A stretch of DNA of 64,000 bases, taken from NCBI GenBank assembly GCA_001584585.1, contig LSYV01000041.1, forward strand, positions 581,401 to 645,400, read 5' to 3'. The translations under genes and the position numbers were made by a program. Each line of letters starts with the position of its first letter. The stretch's first letter is position 1. This stretch comes from Gonium pectorale (taxonomy: Eukaryota; Chlorophyta; Chlorophyceae; Chlamydomonadales; Volvocaceae). Under the pieces are notes generated by a model. It was not told where the DNA came from, ran no database searches, and saw only the letters and a program-made list of their open reading frames with translations. Positions 10,011 through 20,715 of the stretch are shown one piece after another.

Positions 10011-13000
10011 CGCCCCAGCGGCTCGGTAGTCCCGCCTCAGAGCCGCCGACTGCTCCGCCGCCCGCTGCGCCGCCCGCGCCTGCTGGGGGCTCAGCCCGCC
10101 AGCGGGCGCACCGGAGGTCGCCGGACCGCCGGCGGGGCCCCGCCGCTGCGGCGCGGGCGCGGGCGGCCAGCCAGCCCCCTCTGCGGCCCCCGCCTCCGCC
10201 TGCTCGGCAGCCGTCGCATACCACACGTCATCCAGGCAGCCGTCCCGCGCGAATCCGTCCTCCCCCTCTCCATCTTCGTCCGCCACAGTCCCCGCCACTG
10301 ACGGTGTGGCCATGCCGCGCGAGTGCTTCGCTGCGCCGCTGCCGGCTCCAGCACCAGCACTAGCTCCCAGTGGCTGAGCGCCGCTGCGGCCGCGGGTTAG
10401 GAGCTCCCGTATGGAGCCACCGCCACCGCCTCCTCCCCCTCCGCCGCCTCCCGGCCCCTCCTGCTTGAAGTTGGTCGCACCCAGGTTGATGAGCGAGAGG
10501 TTGAAAGGCTCCCGGATGTGGCGCTGGAGGAGGGCCAGGGAGGCGCGCACCAGCTGGTCCACGAGCTGGCGGGGGTTGGGGTGGGTGTGGGTGGGGAGGT
10601 GCAGAGGTGGAGGGGCGGTCACAGTAGGGAAGCCCGAGGCGGGCACGAGGTGCCGTTCCGCGGGCCGAGGCGGGGCGGGTGGCGAGCCCGCCCCGAACAA
10701 AGAACCGCACGAGGCCTAGGCACGCCGCCTAGGGCTTCTACTGCACCACTGTCTTGGCGTGTGCAAGGCACGCGGACTGTGTTGCACTGTCGACATGTAG
10801 GGCACGGGCATGGGCGCGGCCCGCCGCCCGATCACCACCCGGCCTCCCTTGTCCCGCGCCCCTACCCAGCGCCCACCTGCGCCTCGGTTGCCGCCGGCTG
10901 CTGCTGCTGCTGCCCCAGCGCCCCTGCGGGCAGCGGCATGGGCGAGGAGGCGGAGGTGCGCGACCAGCCGCTGCCGCGGTGGCGCCACTTGAGGGTCAGC
11001 GTCTCGGGCCGCCGCCTGCGCGAGGGCGGGCGGGCGGGCGGGCAGCGGAGCACTTGGTCCGGGAGCCATCTTGGCGATACTTTCTAGTGGCCGCCCACCA
11101 GGGCCGACGAGGAACCGCTGGCTTAAATCGGGACGGAGGCGCCCCCCGAACCCCCGACTACGGTGCGACCGTGGCAGTACCCCCAACCAAGAAGCGCACT
11201 AGGCAGCCCACGCGGCATCGATGCGGATCAGGCAGGATTCGGGGGCGATTATTGGGGGCCACCCGCCAGGGCCGACGAGTATTCGCGCGGCTCCATCGGG
11301 ACGGAGGCGCCTCCCAAACGCCCAGGTGCCACCGTGGCAGTAGCCCCATGCCACGAAGCGCACGAGGCAGTTTCATTGGCTGAGGCGAATGCGGAACCGC
11401 CTCCGCCCATCGTCCGGCCAGGCACGCTGCCCACCTCGTGTACGCGGCGCCACCGCCACACCACACCACACCGCCACGACACACCGCACCGCACCGCACG
11501 AGGGGGCGGGGGCGGGGGCGGGCGCACCTGTTCTCCGCCCACTCCTCCCGCAGCCGCGCCAGCAGGTCCGGCGCCAGCACGCGCAGCACCGCGGTGGCCG
11601 CCGCCCAGGAGGCGCAGCTCTTGAAGCTGTCCTCCACCGTGATGCTGCGCGGCAGGCGGGCGGGCGGGCGGGCACACGTGGGTGGGTGGGTAGGTGGGTG
11701 GGGCGGAGCGGAGCCCCGACGGAGCAGAGCGGCAGACGCTCCGCCACTCCTTGGCGGGGGCCCGGAGCGCGTCCCTCAGCGACCCTTAGCGAGGGCCCCG
11801 CAGCGAAGCCCGTCGCCTTGCGGTTGCCGCGCAGCATCGACCCTGGACACCCAGCTAACCAGGCCATCGAGCCCCACGGCTGATGCCGCTTGCTGAAACT
11901 GTAGGCACATCACGCGTCACGACCCGTTTCCCATCTTCACTATTGTATGTTGCCACCCCCCAACCTGCCGGACGGGACATACGCTGCTGGCGCCCAGCTC
12001 GTCGTCGTTCATTCCCCTTTCCCTTCGACTCCCCCCAACCTGCGTGGGGGTCCCGTGGGCCGGACGGGCGAGCTGTCGCAGCCCCACGCCAGCTCCCACA
12101 GCATCGCGGCTGCGAGGACGGCGAGGAGGGGAGAGGACGCGGGCGTTGCAAGGAGGGTGAGGGCGCGGTGGGCATGCTGCACTGTGTCGGGGCCCGGACC
12201 GTCGGCGCGGCACACACGCCCGCAGCGCTGGACGGGCTGTGTGGTGGGGAAGACCCATCACGCCTGGCCCCCCTTAACTTTGTGGTGGCAGCGTTCAAGC
12301 GGCAGGAAAAAAAGCAAAGAAAAGCCCCGCAGCGGCACGCTCACGCGCCCCGTACCCCACCTGTCTTGTCCCCCAGAGCCTCCGCCAGCCGCTGCTGGCC
12401 GCACCGCCGCACGTCCGCGGCGCTGGCCGCCCCGCAGCGCTCGCTCAGCAGCTGCTCTGTCTTGTAGCCCACACCGGGCAGCGCGCGGACCGGCAGCGGG
12501 GCTGCGCGGCGGAGGGTGACGGTGTTCGAATCAATTCACGTACGTTTGAAGGGCGTACGGCTTTGCAGCAGCAGCAGCAGCAGCAGCGCTGGGCAGAGGG
12601 TGAGGCGGGGAGGGGAGGGCAACGGAGAATAGACCATTGGAGGGAAGGCGGGGAGGGCCAGGGTGTGAGGGAAATGACTCCATCATACGGGAGTGCGGCC
12701 AGCCACGCCACGCTGGCGGGTGCGATGCTGGCAAGCAGCGGTGGACAAGCAGCGGCGCGGCCGCTCGCGGCGCTGGGGAGGATAACCGTCTGGAGAATAA
12801 TTGCGGCTTTGCTTTGCGGCTCCTCAGGTCCCCCGATCCTCACTTCCACGAGCACAAGCTCACCCAGAAAGTCGGCGGCCTGGTCGGGGTGGATTATTGT
12901 CTGGTCGTCGGGCTTGTGCAGCCCGCTGACGAGCTTGGCTAGGAGCTTGTTGGGCGCGATGCCTTGCCGTGGGGGAGGGCAAGGCGTTATTCAGTCCGTG

Positions 13001-14589
13001 GGCAAAAGCTGACTGGGAGGGCAAGGGGTGGGAGGCGGGGTCGGCCCTCTTCAATGGTCTGAACCCCCTCGCTGTGAAGGGGCCCACAGGCACTGGCCAG
13101 GCGGGTGGTGCAGCTCGGAAGGCACGCAGCCCGCGCCCCTGCAGCTACTCGGAGCTGCTCACCCGCGGATGAGCGGAAGCCCGTCTCTGCACGCACCGCC
13201 GCCCTCGCCTCCGCCGCCACCATGCTGCCAATCGCCAGCAGCGTCTCCCAACTGTCCTCCGACGGCCGCCCGCCGCCGCCGCCTGCCCCCAGAGTTGCAA
13301 CCCCGCCGCCGCTGGCATCCCCGGCCGCTGTCGCCGCTACCTCAGGTGCCGCTCCCAGTGCAGTACCAGCACAGCCTTCTCCCGTGCCGGCGGCGGCGTT
13401 GCCGCCGCCGTCGTCACCGCCATCCCCACCACCGCCATCGGGCTGCCTGGCCCGCAGGTCTTGCGGGCGATACCGCGTGTCTGCGGCGACGGCGCAGCGT
13501 GCGGTGTGACGGTGCCCCACCAGGCGCGGCGGCGGCGCCGGCGGCTCGTACGCGCCCGAGCGCACGCGCCGCAGTACCTCCTCCGTACAGTCCACGTACG
13601 TCTCGTCCATGCCCAGCCGCTCTGCCGTGCCGTACCGCGACAATACGGCGTGGATGGACTTGCTCGCCTGGAGATAGGCAGGGGGCGGGCCCGCGGCTCA
13701 ACAGCTTGAGTCGGGGCCCCGGGGTGCGCTCCCGCAGCCCAGCGCCCGTGACCGGCCCCAACACACCTGGCGATACGGCCCCAGGTCCTCCCCGCTGACC
13801 AGCACCAGGCCCGGGCAGCGGGCCTGCGCGTCGCGGATGCCCATGAGCTTGGTCACCCCTGCAGAGAGGAGAGGGGAAGGGAGGCTCGGGCCGGGCAAGG
13901 ACAGGGGCACCTCGCGGAGGGGAAGGCAGAGATGTGGAGGAGCCGCCAGGCAGGCAGGGGCGGCCCCCGGATGGAGCGCAGCCGTAGTGTTCAGTGTTCT
14001 TTTCCGTTTCCGAGCCGTCGGGATGCCCCAACCCGTGGTGCTTGCCCGCCGGGGTTGTGTCCGCACCTGCGGCTCGGGCGGGGTAGTTGCTGGTCACAAT
14101 GAGGTACTTTTGGGTAACGCCCAGCGGCACATCGCGCAGGGCTGGGTTCCGCACCTCCTCGACCTGGCAGCCGGATAGGGGGGACACGGAGGGTGGGGCA
14201 TCCGAGGCGCGAGAGGTGGAAACCCCAAGGCAACGGCGACATCGAGTAGGCACCCTGTATGACGCATGGCAGGCGAGCACTGCAAGTCGCGAACGCGCCC
14301 CAATCGTAGCGATGCAGTATGCGTGCTGACCCGCCGATGGGCGCCGGTCGCGGACCTGTGCGTAGAAGCAGTCGCAGTCGAAGTGCAGGATGACGCGCTT
14401 CTCCTGGTGCACCGCGCTCGGCACGCCCCGGCTGTCGATGCGTGGCTGCCCGTGCGGTGCTGGTCGGTCGAGTTCGCCATCGAGCAGATGATCGGAATTC
14501 GTTTCCTCATCGAAATTGGGATCAAGGGCCGGATGCGGCTGCGCAAATTTGCGCAACCGGAACGCCTCATACGCCTTCTTATCATCCAT
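10011..14589 (-). CDS. POLI: DNA polymerase iota-like Y-family polymerase
   Basis: Inserts bases opposite damaged template in the nucleus. Exons, all phase-consistent: 14589-14356, 14163-14067, 13858-13767, 13667-13163, 12962-12864, 12501-12361, 12109-12040, 11644-11528, 11015-10877 and 10565-10011. In order: first catalytic motif ILHFDCDCFYAQ; VPLGVTQKYLIVTSNYPARA; KLMGIRDAQARCPGLVLVSG; second motif ERLGMDETYVDCTEE with the full Asp-Glu pair; a Gly/Ala-rich insert; IAPNKLLAKLVSGLHKPDD; HhH segment LPVRALPGVGYKTEQLLSE; linker GPPRSITVEDSF; little-finger strands RRPETLTLKWRHRGSG and FNLSLINLGATNF. The QKYLIVTSNY, MGIRDA and ERLGMDE wording resembles iota rather than eta or kappa. About 530 residues are supported. 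The C-terminus is unresolved: one or more short exons below 10010 must supply the stop, with candidate stops at 9742-9744 and 9648-9650. No frameshift is needed. Confidence 0.87.
11085..11369. repeat. Imperfect tandem duplication (about 120 bp, two copies)
   Basis: Segments 11085-11203 and 11250-11369 align over about 120 bp. Shared blocks include CCAGGGCCGACGAG, ATCGGGACGGAGGCGCC, CACCGTGGCAGTA-like and GAAGCGCAC-AGGCAG. Both lie in one intron of the iota-like polymerase gene, between exons 11644-11528 and 11015-10877. The copies have diverged, so this is not an assembly duplicate. Confidence 0.7.
11980..12036 (+). repeat. Dispersed intronic repeat, copy 1
   Basis: About 57 bp starting TACGCTGCTGGCGCCCAGCT matches 17819-17875 with only a few differences. 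It lies in the iota-like polymerase intron just below exon 12109-12040. It may be a fragment of a dispersed element; no open frame or terminal repeat was recognised. Confidence 0.7.
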
Positions 14590-15947
14590 ATGTCACCTGA
14601 TGAGTCCTCTACATTTTTACATGTCATGCACACGGTTTGACTGGAAACGTGAGAGGGTTACAGAGCCACACGGCTCTGCCACGCACGCACAGCACGCCGT
14701 ACAGTGGTACGTTTCATACAAACACAGGTATGCATCGGTGTGTCTTCCTGGGGCACAGGGGACACGGGAAGCTGTCATGGGTGCAAATCATAGTCGTTAA
14801 CCAATGAAACCCTGCGTTCCTTCCAGTCCGCCCCTGGTCGGCTTCCCGTGGGCATGCTCTTCAGCCCCTGGGTCGCCATCGCAGGGCGTGGGGAGGAGGA
14901 CGTGACAGCACAGAGTTCGACATAGTGCGGACGGCAGCCCAGCCAAGCCGCAACAGACGGGTGTCCGACAAGGTGTGTGTTGGGGCATAAGGCACCCCGC
15001 CTGTCTCCCGACTTCGTTGCACGGCACGGCGCAGGCTCCTGAAAGCCAGGCCGGGCGGGCACTTGCCAGTTCGTGGACCGACTGGGCACGCTACTGGCGG
15101 TGTAGAGGGAAGCTGCCCGACTTCATCATCAACACTTCCGGAACATACCCTGCCCAGTCGCCCCGCAAGCAAAGCCTGCGGCCCGCGCGCCTTCCAACTG
15201 CGCATCTCGCCCACATTACCTGGGCCAACGGTTGATGCCCCCGCACCGTCGCCAACGCCAGCACAGCGTTGTCGTGAGGCGCCGTCATACCGGTAGTATA
15301 GTCGCGGCTTTGGAACGTACCGGCTCGCGCCGAATACCAGGTCAATGAGCCTATCAAGCTCAAGGTGCGTCTGCCCGCCCCACCACGCATAGGAATGTGC
15401 CGCCCCACCGCCGTCGCACCGCACCCGGCCCTCTCCCTTTGCGGACATTTAACTGCACGAGCGGCAGTCCCTTTGCCTCCCCAGCAGCCGCAGTGCGGTG
15501 ACGCCAGCGCCGTCGCCGTACGCACGTGCAGCACATGGCAATAAGTCAAACTGGCCGGATCCGGATCTGGCCGCCTGGCCCCCTCTCTTTCCCTTGCCGT
15601 CAACGACCGCCCCAGACAGCAGCCTCGCTCGCGGACCCTACTGCCTTAGCGCTAGCAGCAGCAGGACTATAGCGCCAGCACTCGGCACCCAGCCGTTGGC
15701 ATTTTGCCACGCCGGCGGCCCCTCCGCCGCCAGCACTGGCACTCCTGATTTGCTACGGTAGTGCTACTGTGTCGGAGCACTCACACCGTACATCCCCATA
15801 CGATGTATGCATCGCACCAGCCGCCAGCGTCGCCGGCGCGAAAAAGGCGAATTGAAGTCCCTATACCCGGCAATCCCCGGCGGTTCAAACCACGCATCCC
15901 CGTCCCTAATCCTCGTCATTTCCACCGGTGAAATTCACTCGTCGGCC
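14590..15947. other. Intergenic spacer with no supported gene
   Basis: This 1.36-kb spacer lies between the start of the iota-like polymerase (14589) and the stop of the membrane-protein gene (15948), both on the minus strand. It should hold the polymerase promoter and 5' UTR and the upstream gene's 3' UTR. Open frames of up to about 195 codons exist on the minus strand (14861-15448), but they show no recognisable motif or convincing splice structure. No TTACA (TGTAA on the minus strand) was noticed. Confidence 0.5.
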
Positions 15948-18900
15948 CTAGCGCCGGCGCGAGTTCTCGGCCCAGTCAAACTTCCACACGAACGAGTTGA
16001 AGAACGCCAGCACCCCGTCGCCCACCCACGCCACGGCGCCGTAGATCGCCTGCCCCACCGCCAGCCAGTCAATCGTCAGCAGCACGGCAGCGCCGTACAG
16101 CAGCGGCAGGACCCAGGTGCCGTACAGTGGCCCCCACAGCGCGGCGTCCCAGTTCACGTTGATCCCGGCGGCGGGCGCGCCGGCCACGAAGGCGGCCTGC
16201 AGGCCGGCCGCCGCCAGGAAGAAGATATTGAGGTGGATGAGGGTGGCGGGGTGGGCCATGTAGTACTTGGCCAGCGGGTCGCGCGTGTAGAGCAGGTTCC
16301 TGAGGAAGGGAGGCGCGGAAACGATGGGAAGAGAGCGAAAGGTGTGCGATGTCATGCGTTTGACCCTCGGCACCCAGCGGCATTCTCCCGTGCCCGGCAG
16401 CCAAGCGATAAATCAGGTGGGTGAGGGAAGGAGGAGGGGAGGTGGGCACAGGTAAGGCGGGCGGCGGGAGATGGGTGCCGGGTTGTAGCGGCACATGCTA
16501 CTGTCTTTGCGCATTGATCATGGGGTGCGGCAGCGCAGGGCGCACGGAACCCTCACACCCGCGTGAGGGGCACCGACGTAGCCTCAGACCCACAGTCGCT
16601 GGCTCCATCTGACGCGCCTGCCCGGCGCTATGCCCCCTGCTGCCCCGATTTCCCCTTCCCACCCACCCTGCCCCCATCCCTTACCCATCCACAAGCAGGC
16701 GCTCTGTTACTTTCCGCGCTCCGCCCCCAAATACGACCCACAGCATGGAGCCTAATGACTCTGCCGTCGCCACTCTTGCCCGCGCCAGTCCCCCGCCCTC
16801 CTCTTAGGATCTTTCTGCCCGCCCGCCCCGCCCGCCCCTCCCGCCCCTCCCCCACGGCACTCACTCCAGCAGGTCCTGCTTCACCGCCTCCAGCTCCATG
16901 CCCGCGGGCACCCGCCGGACCGTGCCCGCGAAATCCAGCAGAGCCGCCGCCTGCGCGCGGTCGGGCGTGTGGGCGTGCGGGCGTGTGGGCGTGCCCGGCG
17001 CACAGTACCGGTAGTATCACTGCTGGAGCTGCGGCCCGTCCAGGCGCCCTCGGCGCGGCCATCACGCGTTGGCAACGATCAGACACATGTGTTTGCCACA
17101 TTTATGGACGCAGAGGCGACACCGTCCACATGGTGTGCCCGGTCACACATGCGCAACGCCCGGCCAAGAGCTACCCAGGCGTCCGCGCTGGGTGCTCCCA
17201 CCGCCGCCACGTGTGTGACCGCACGCACCTGCGCCGCCAGCAGCAGCAGCCCCGCGCCCACCAGCCGCCGCAGCCCCACCGCCCAGCCCTCCAGCGCCTC
17301 GTGCGGCACGCCCGGCCAGCCGCCGGCCAGCGCGGGCGCCGCCGGGGCGCCCGCGAGGGCCACGTGCACGAAGCCGTACAGGGACAGGCCTGGAAAGTAC
17401 GGCAGGCGTGCGAAAAGGGGGGAGGTGGGTTGGAGGGGAGGGACCGAGGCGTCGGAGAGTTTGGGGCGTAGTAGTGCGGCACCGGGTCCCGGGGTGGCTT
17501 TACACAGAATCCCAGGCGCACCACACCCACAGCCCACGCCCACAGCCCAGCGACTCCACATGAAAGGTACGGTAGCGCCGCACGCCACGCACGGTCGCTG
17601 CCGGCACGTGGCCGCTGACTGGACGCCCCCCCCTTCCCCATGCATGTTATGCTATGTTACGTTACATCCGCCTAAAGGCATGCACGGCTCCTTGAGAGCT
17701 CCCACGTTAAAGCAGGTCCCCATGTGCCCACGAAGCGGGACACCCCCGACCCGCTGCCCCTCCCCTCCCACCATTCGGCGGGATGAGGCAAGGACCGGCT
17801 TGGCCGCTGGACTGGACTTACGCTGCTGGCGCCCAGCTCGTCGTTGTTCATTCTCCTTTCCCCTCAACTCCCGCCATTCGGGTGCATGCAAGCGGCCCCC
17901 TACAGTGCGCTGCCCCATACTGCCGCCCGCACACCACAACAGCGGGTCCCCGCCCTTGCGCCCCACCCCACTTCCCAACTTGCGCCCGGTCCCCGTCATC
18001 CCCCAAGCTTCATTCCCCGCCCCCAAACCCTTGACCCCAGCAAACCCCCGCGGCCCACCCGTCGTTGCCAGCAGCAGCAGCCCCGCTATGGACGAGGCGG
18101 CCGCCTTGGCCGCCCGCCACAGCGCCGCCAGCAGCCCCGCCAGCGAGCCCTCTGCCTCCTCCACCACCCACGACAGGAAAGGCGCCACGCTCCAGGCGGA
18201 GCGGCCCACGCTGACCACCACAGCGGCGCTGGCCGCCCCCAGCAAGAGCTGCAGCCTGCGGGAGTGGGGGTGGAATCGGAGGAGAAAGGGGGTCAGCGTG
18301 GGCCGCTGGGTTGGAGTGGAGTGGGGTGGGGTGGGGTGGGATGGAGTCGGAGGAGAAAGGGGGTCAGCGTTGGCCGCTGGGGTAGGGTGGAGTGGGGTGG
18401 GGTGGGGTGGAATCGGAGGAGGGAGCCCGGGACGGAGGGTTGCGCCCGCACAGGGGGGGGGGCACAGGCGGGTCGAGAGTCGACGAGCGCCGTGGGCGCC
18501 CAACGGGGAAGGGAGCGGCGGTGAAAATGCGGGCGTTGCTGGGCCTCGGTCGCCTGCACGCATAAGGCGATAAGGCACACTGGTGCCGGTACCGGCCCCG
18601 AGTTATCACTCTTTGGCTCCACAGAAACAGGCCGCCCTTCCCGCACCGCTGGTTTTGGTGCGGCGGACGGCAGGCGGTTGGGGTCCGCCCAGGCTGCAGG
18701 GCTGCACCAACCCTGCAGCCCAGACCCCCGTCTGCACCTCCGCTTGTCAAACGGGCGCTCGTGAGCGCGCGCAGCCGCGCGGCGGGTGGCCGGCCCCAGG
18801 CCTCCCGCCGCGTCGACGCGACGATAGGCCAGCGTGTTGCCCAGGACCTGCTTGGCGCGGGCCAAGCAGGTCCTGGGCAACACGCTGGCCTATCATCTCT

Positions 18901-20715
18901 CCTTCGTGTAACCCACAACGCCACAGATGGTCGCAGCACGGACCCGCGCCCCACCCCGCGCTCACCCCGCCAGCTGCGGCGACGCCGGGCCGAACGCCTG
19001 CGTGGCCGCCGCCACCAGCCCGTACAGCGCCGTCAGCCCCGCCAGCCGCTGGTGCCGCCAGCACAGGAGCTCCTGGTTGATCGCGGCGTACTGCGAGGGG
19101 GGTTGGGCCCGCGGCGGCCGAGCGGTCGGGTCAGCGGGAAAGAAGCGGGACGGCAAGATAGCCAAACAAATCGCGTCCTGGACGTTGCCATTCTGTAGCC
19201 CCCAGGAAGAATGCCAGGGAAGCGTGCAAAGAAACCCCAACATCGACACACAGCATGTTTCAACGTAGTGGTACAGCTTCCGGCCCGATCGCAAACACGA
19301 CAAAGCGCTGCCCCTCTCCGCACCCCCGCCCCACTTCCAAACCCACTGGCCCCGCCCCACTGCTGCTCGCCCCCGCTCCGCTCTCTCACCCGTAGGTGCA
19401 TAAACACGCCCGCCGCCCGCAGGTACGCAGCCGCCAGGCAGCCCAGCAGCACGCCCGCCAGCGGGTCGGAGGCGGCGGCGACGGGCAGCAGCAGCTGCGG
19501 CGAGGAGAGCGCGGCGAAGGCGGCCACACCCGCCTGCGCGCGGAGGGTCGGTTGCGTGGGGTGCCGATATACGGGTGCGCAGGGCTGGGGTTAGGGCTGG
19601 GTTCAGTTTAAGCTGGGAATGGGTGGCGCGGCAAGATCCCGTTCATGCACGCCAGGGTGAGGGCGAGGGCGCGGCTGCAGCCGCCCTGCTTAAGCTGGTG
19701 CCCTCCACAGCAGAGAAGCGGCTCGCAGTCCTGGGCTCCCAGCTTCCTACTCACCGCCGCCAAGTGCGCCAGTCCCGCGGCGAGGTACTGGAGCTCCGCT
19801 GCCCTCCCTGTCCCCTCGGGCACCTCGGGATAAACATCTGGCAAGGGGGGAGGGGATTCGGGGGAAAGCGGAGCTCGTGGGCGGCCGGTTCGGGGTCAGA
19901 GCCCAGCCGAGACGTCGGGCACTGGGTCAACAAGAGTGGACGTGGAACAAAAGTCGGCGCTTGGATCACCGCCCCTGGCGCCCCTGGCGCTGGGGAAGGA
20001 AACGATGGCCGGGGCCGAACCTGGTGGCAGCCGTGGGGAGCCCGCGGAACGTGCCCAGCGGTGACAGCCGCCGTGTTCCAGGCCAACGGACAGGGACGCA
20101 ACCCATCATGAAGCCCAGTGCCGTAGGTCGGCACTGTAACACTCCGTCCCAGCCGTGGGGGACTGGCCGTGTGCATCCCCTTAGGGGCTGCCAAGGCAGT
20201 ACCGCTTACTAGTTCCTACCCGCCTCGAGCGACACACACGCACACACGCACCGGGTTCTAGCTCCGGGTCGTTGCCGCTCGTGCTGCTTTCCAATGTCCC
20301 ATCCTCCATCGTCACGACTTGACTCGCCGCATCCCCGCTGACACTGCCCTCCGGAGCTGGGTTCACGCCCGGCTCCGACGAGACCACCGCCTCCACAACC
20401 GGCAGAGGCCCGGGCCGCTCCGTGACAGCGGCATCCTCGGCCGCATAACCGCTTGTGCTCGGCTCCTTGGCTTTCCCTTAGGACACAGGAGAGACAATGC
20501 AGGGTATGGGCGCGGGGATGGGTTTGTGCTGGGAGCATGGGGGGACGCAGTTGACGCAGGTCAGCAGGCTATGCAGTGGTTCGATCGAGCGACTCACCGG
20601 TAGCGTGCAGCGCTGCCGCGAGAGGCCTTGTCACCGGGCGCAACCTCACTGTCGGCGCGCAGAAGTGCGTGGAGCACCCAAATGCTCTAGATCTTGATCT
20701 TAGTTGTTGTTGCAT
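15948..20715 (-). CDS. Predicted plastid multi-pass membrane protein, function unknown
   Basis: Nine exons join without any phase conflict: 20715-20598, 20476-20252, 19837-19755, 19533-19390, 19090-18966, 18255-18059, 17389-17229, 16950-16865 and 16299-15948. They total 1,491 nt, or 496 residues plus stop. Exon 1 looks like a transit peptide: MQQQLRSRSRAFGCSTHF followed by more Arg/Ser/Ala/Thr and no acidic residues. An acidic stretch follows (EDAAVTERPG to GNDPELEP). The remainder is Ala/Leu-rich with several probable membrane helices (LAGVLLGCLAAAYLRAAGVF, LTALYGLVAAATQAFG, LQLLLGAASAAVVVSVG, VGAGLLLLAA, LIHLNIFFLAAAGLQAAFVA, GTWVLPLLYGAAVLLTIDWL). The C-terminus is basic (NSRRR). I do not recognise the family. 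Plastid targeting is inferred from the N-terminus; a mitochondrial destination cannot be excluded. Introns 5 and 6 carry unusual repeats. Confidence 0.8.
17819..17875 (+). repeat. Dispersed intronic repeat, copy 2
   Basis: Second copy of the approximately 57-bp element seen at 11980-12036, in the same orientation. It lies in the intron between exons 18255-18059 and 17389-17229 of the membrane-protein gene. Confidence 0.7.
18265..18425. repeat. G-rich tandem repeat, about 70-bp unit, 2.3 copies
   Basis: Units begin near 18269, 18340 and 18407 with GTGGAATCGGAGGAG or GATGGAGTCGGAGGAG. The first two continue through AAAGGGGGTCAGCG and GGCCGCTGGG into runs of GTGGGGTGGG. The array is intronic in the membrane-protein gene, directly upstream of exon 18255-18059. 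The strand asymmetry (G-rich on plus, C-rich on the transcript) may favour secondary structure. Confidence 0.75.
18823..18894. repeat. Perfect 34-bp inverted repeat with 4-nt loop (hairpin)
   Basis: The left arm is 18823-18856 (starts GATAGGCCAGCGTGTTGC), the loop is GCGG at 18857-18860, and the right arm is 18861-18894 (ends ACACGCTGGCCTATC). The arms are perfectly complementary over 34 bp. The hairpin lies in the intron between exons 19090-18966 and 18255-18059 of the membrane-protein gene. Confidence 0.9.

Noticed and set aside
9912..11637. Separate genes for the several long minus-strand frames at 9912-10700, 10716-11186 and 11158-11637
   Set aside because: The meaningful parts are exons of one iota-like polymerase; the frame extensions beyond splice sites are intron read-through.
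14861..15603. Minus-strand frames of 170-195 codons between the iota-like polymerase and the membrane-protein gene
   Set aside because: No motif, no consistent splice structure and no codon pattern stronger than background GC bias; left as spacer.
20220..20260. CACACGCACACACGCACC run as a functional element
   Set aside because: A short CA-type microsatellite next to a splice donor; nothing beyond simple repeat character.
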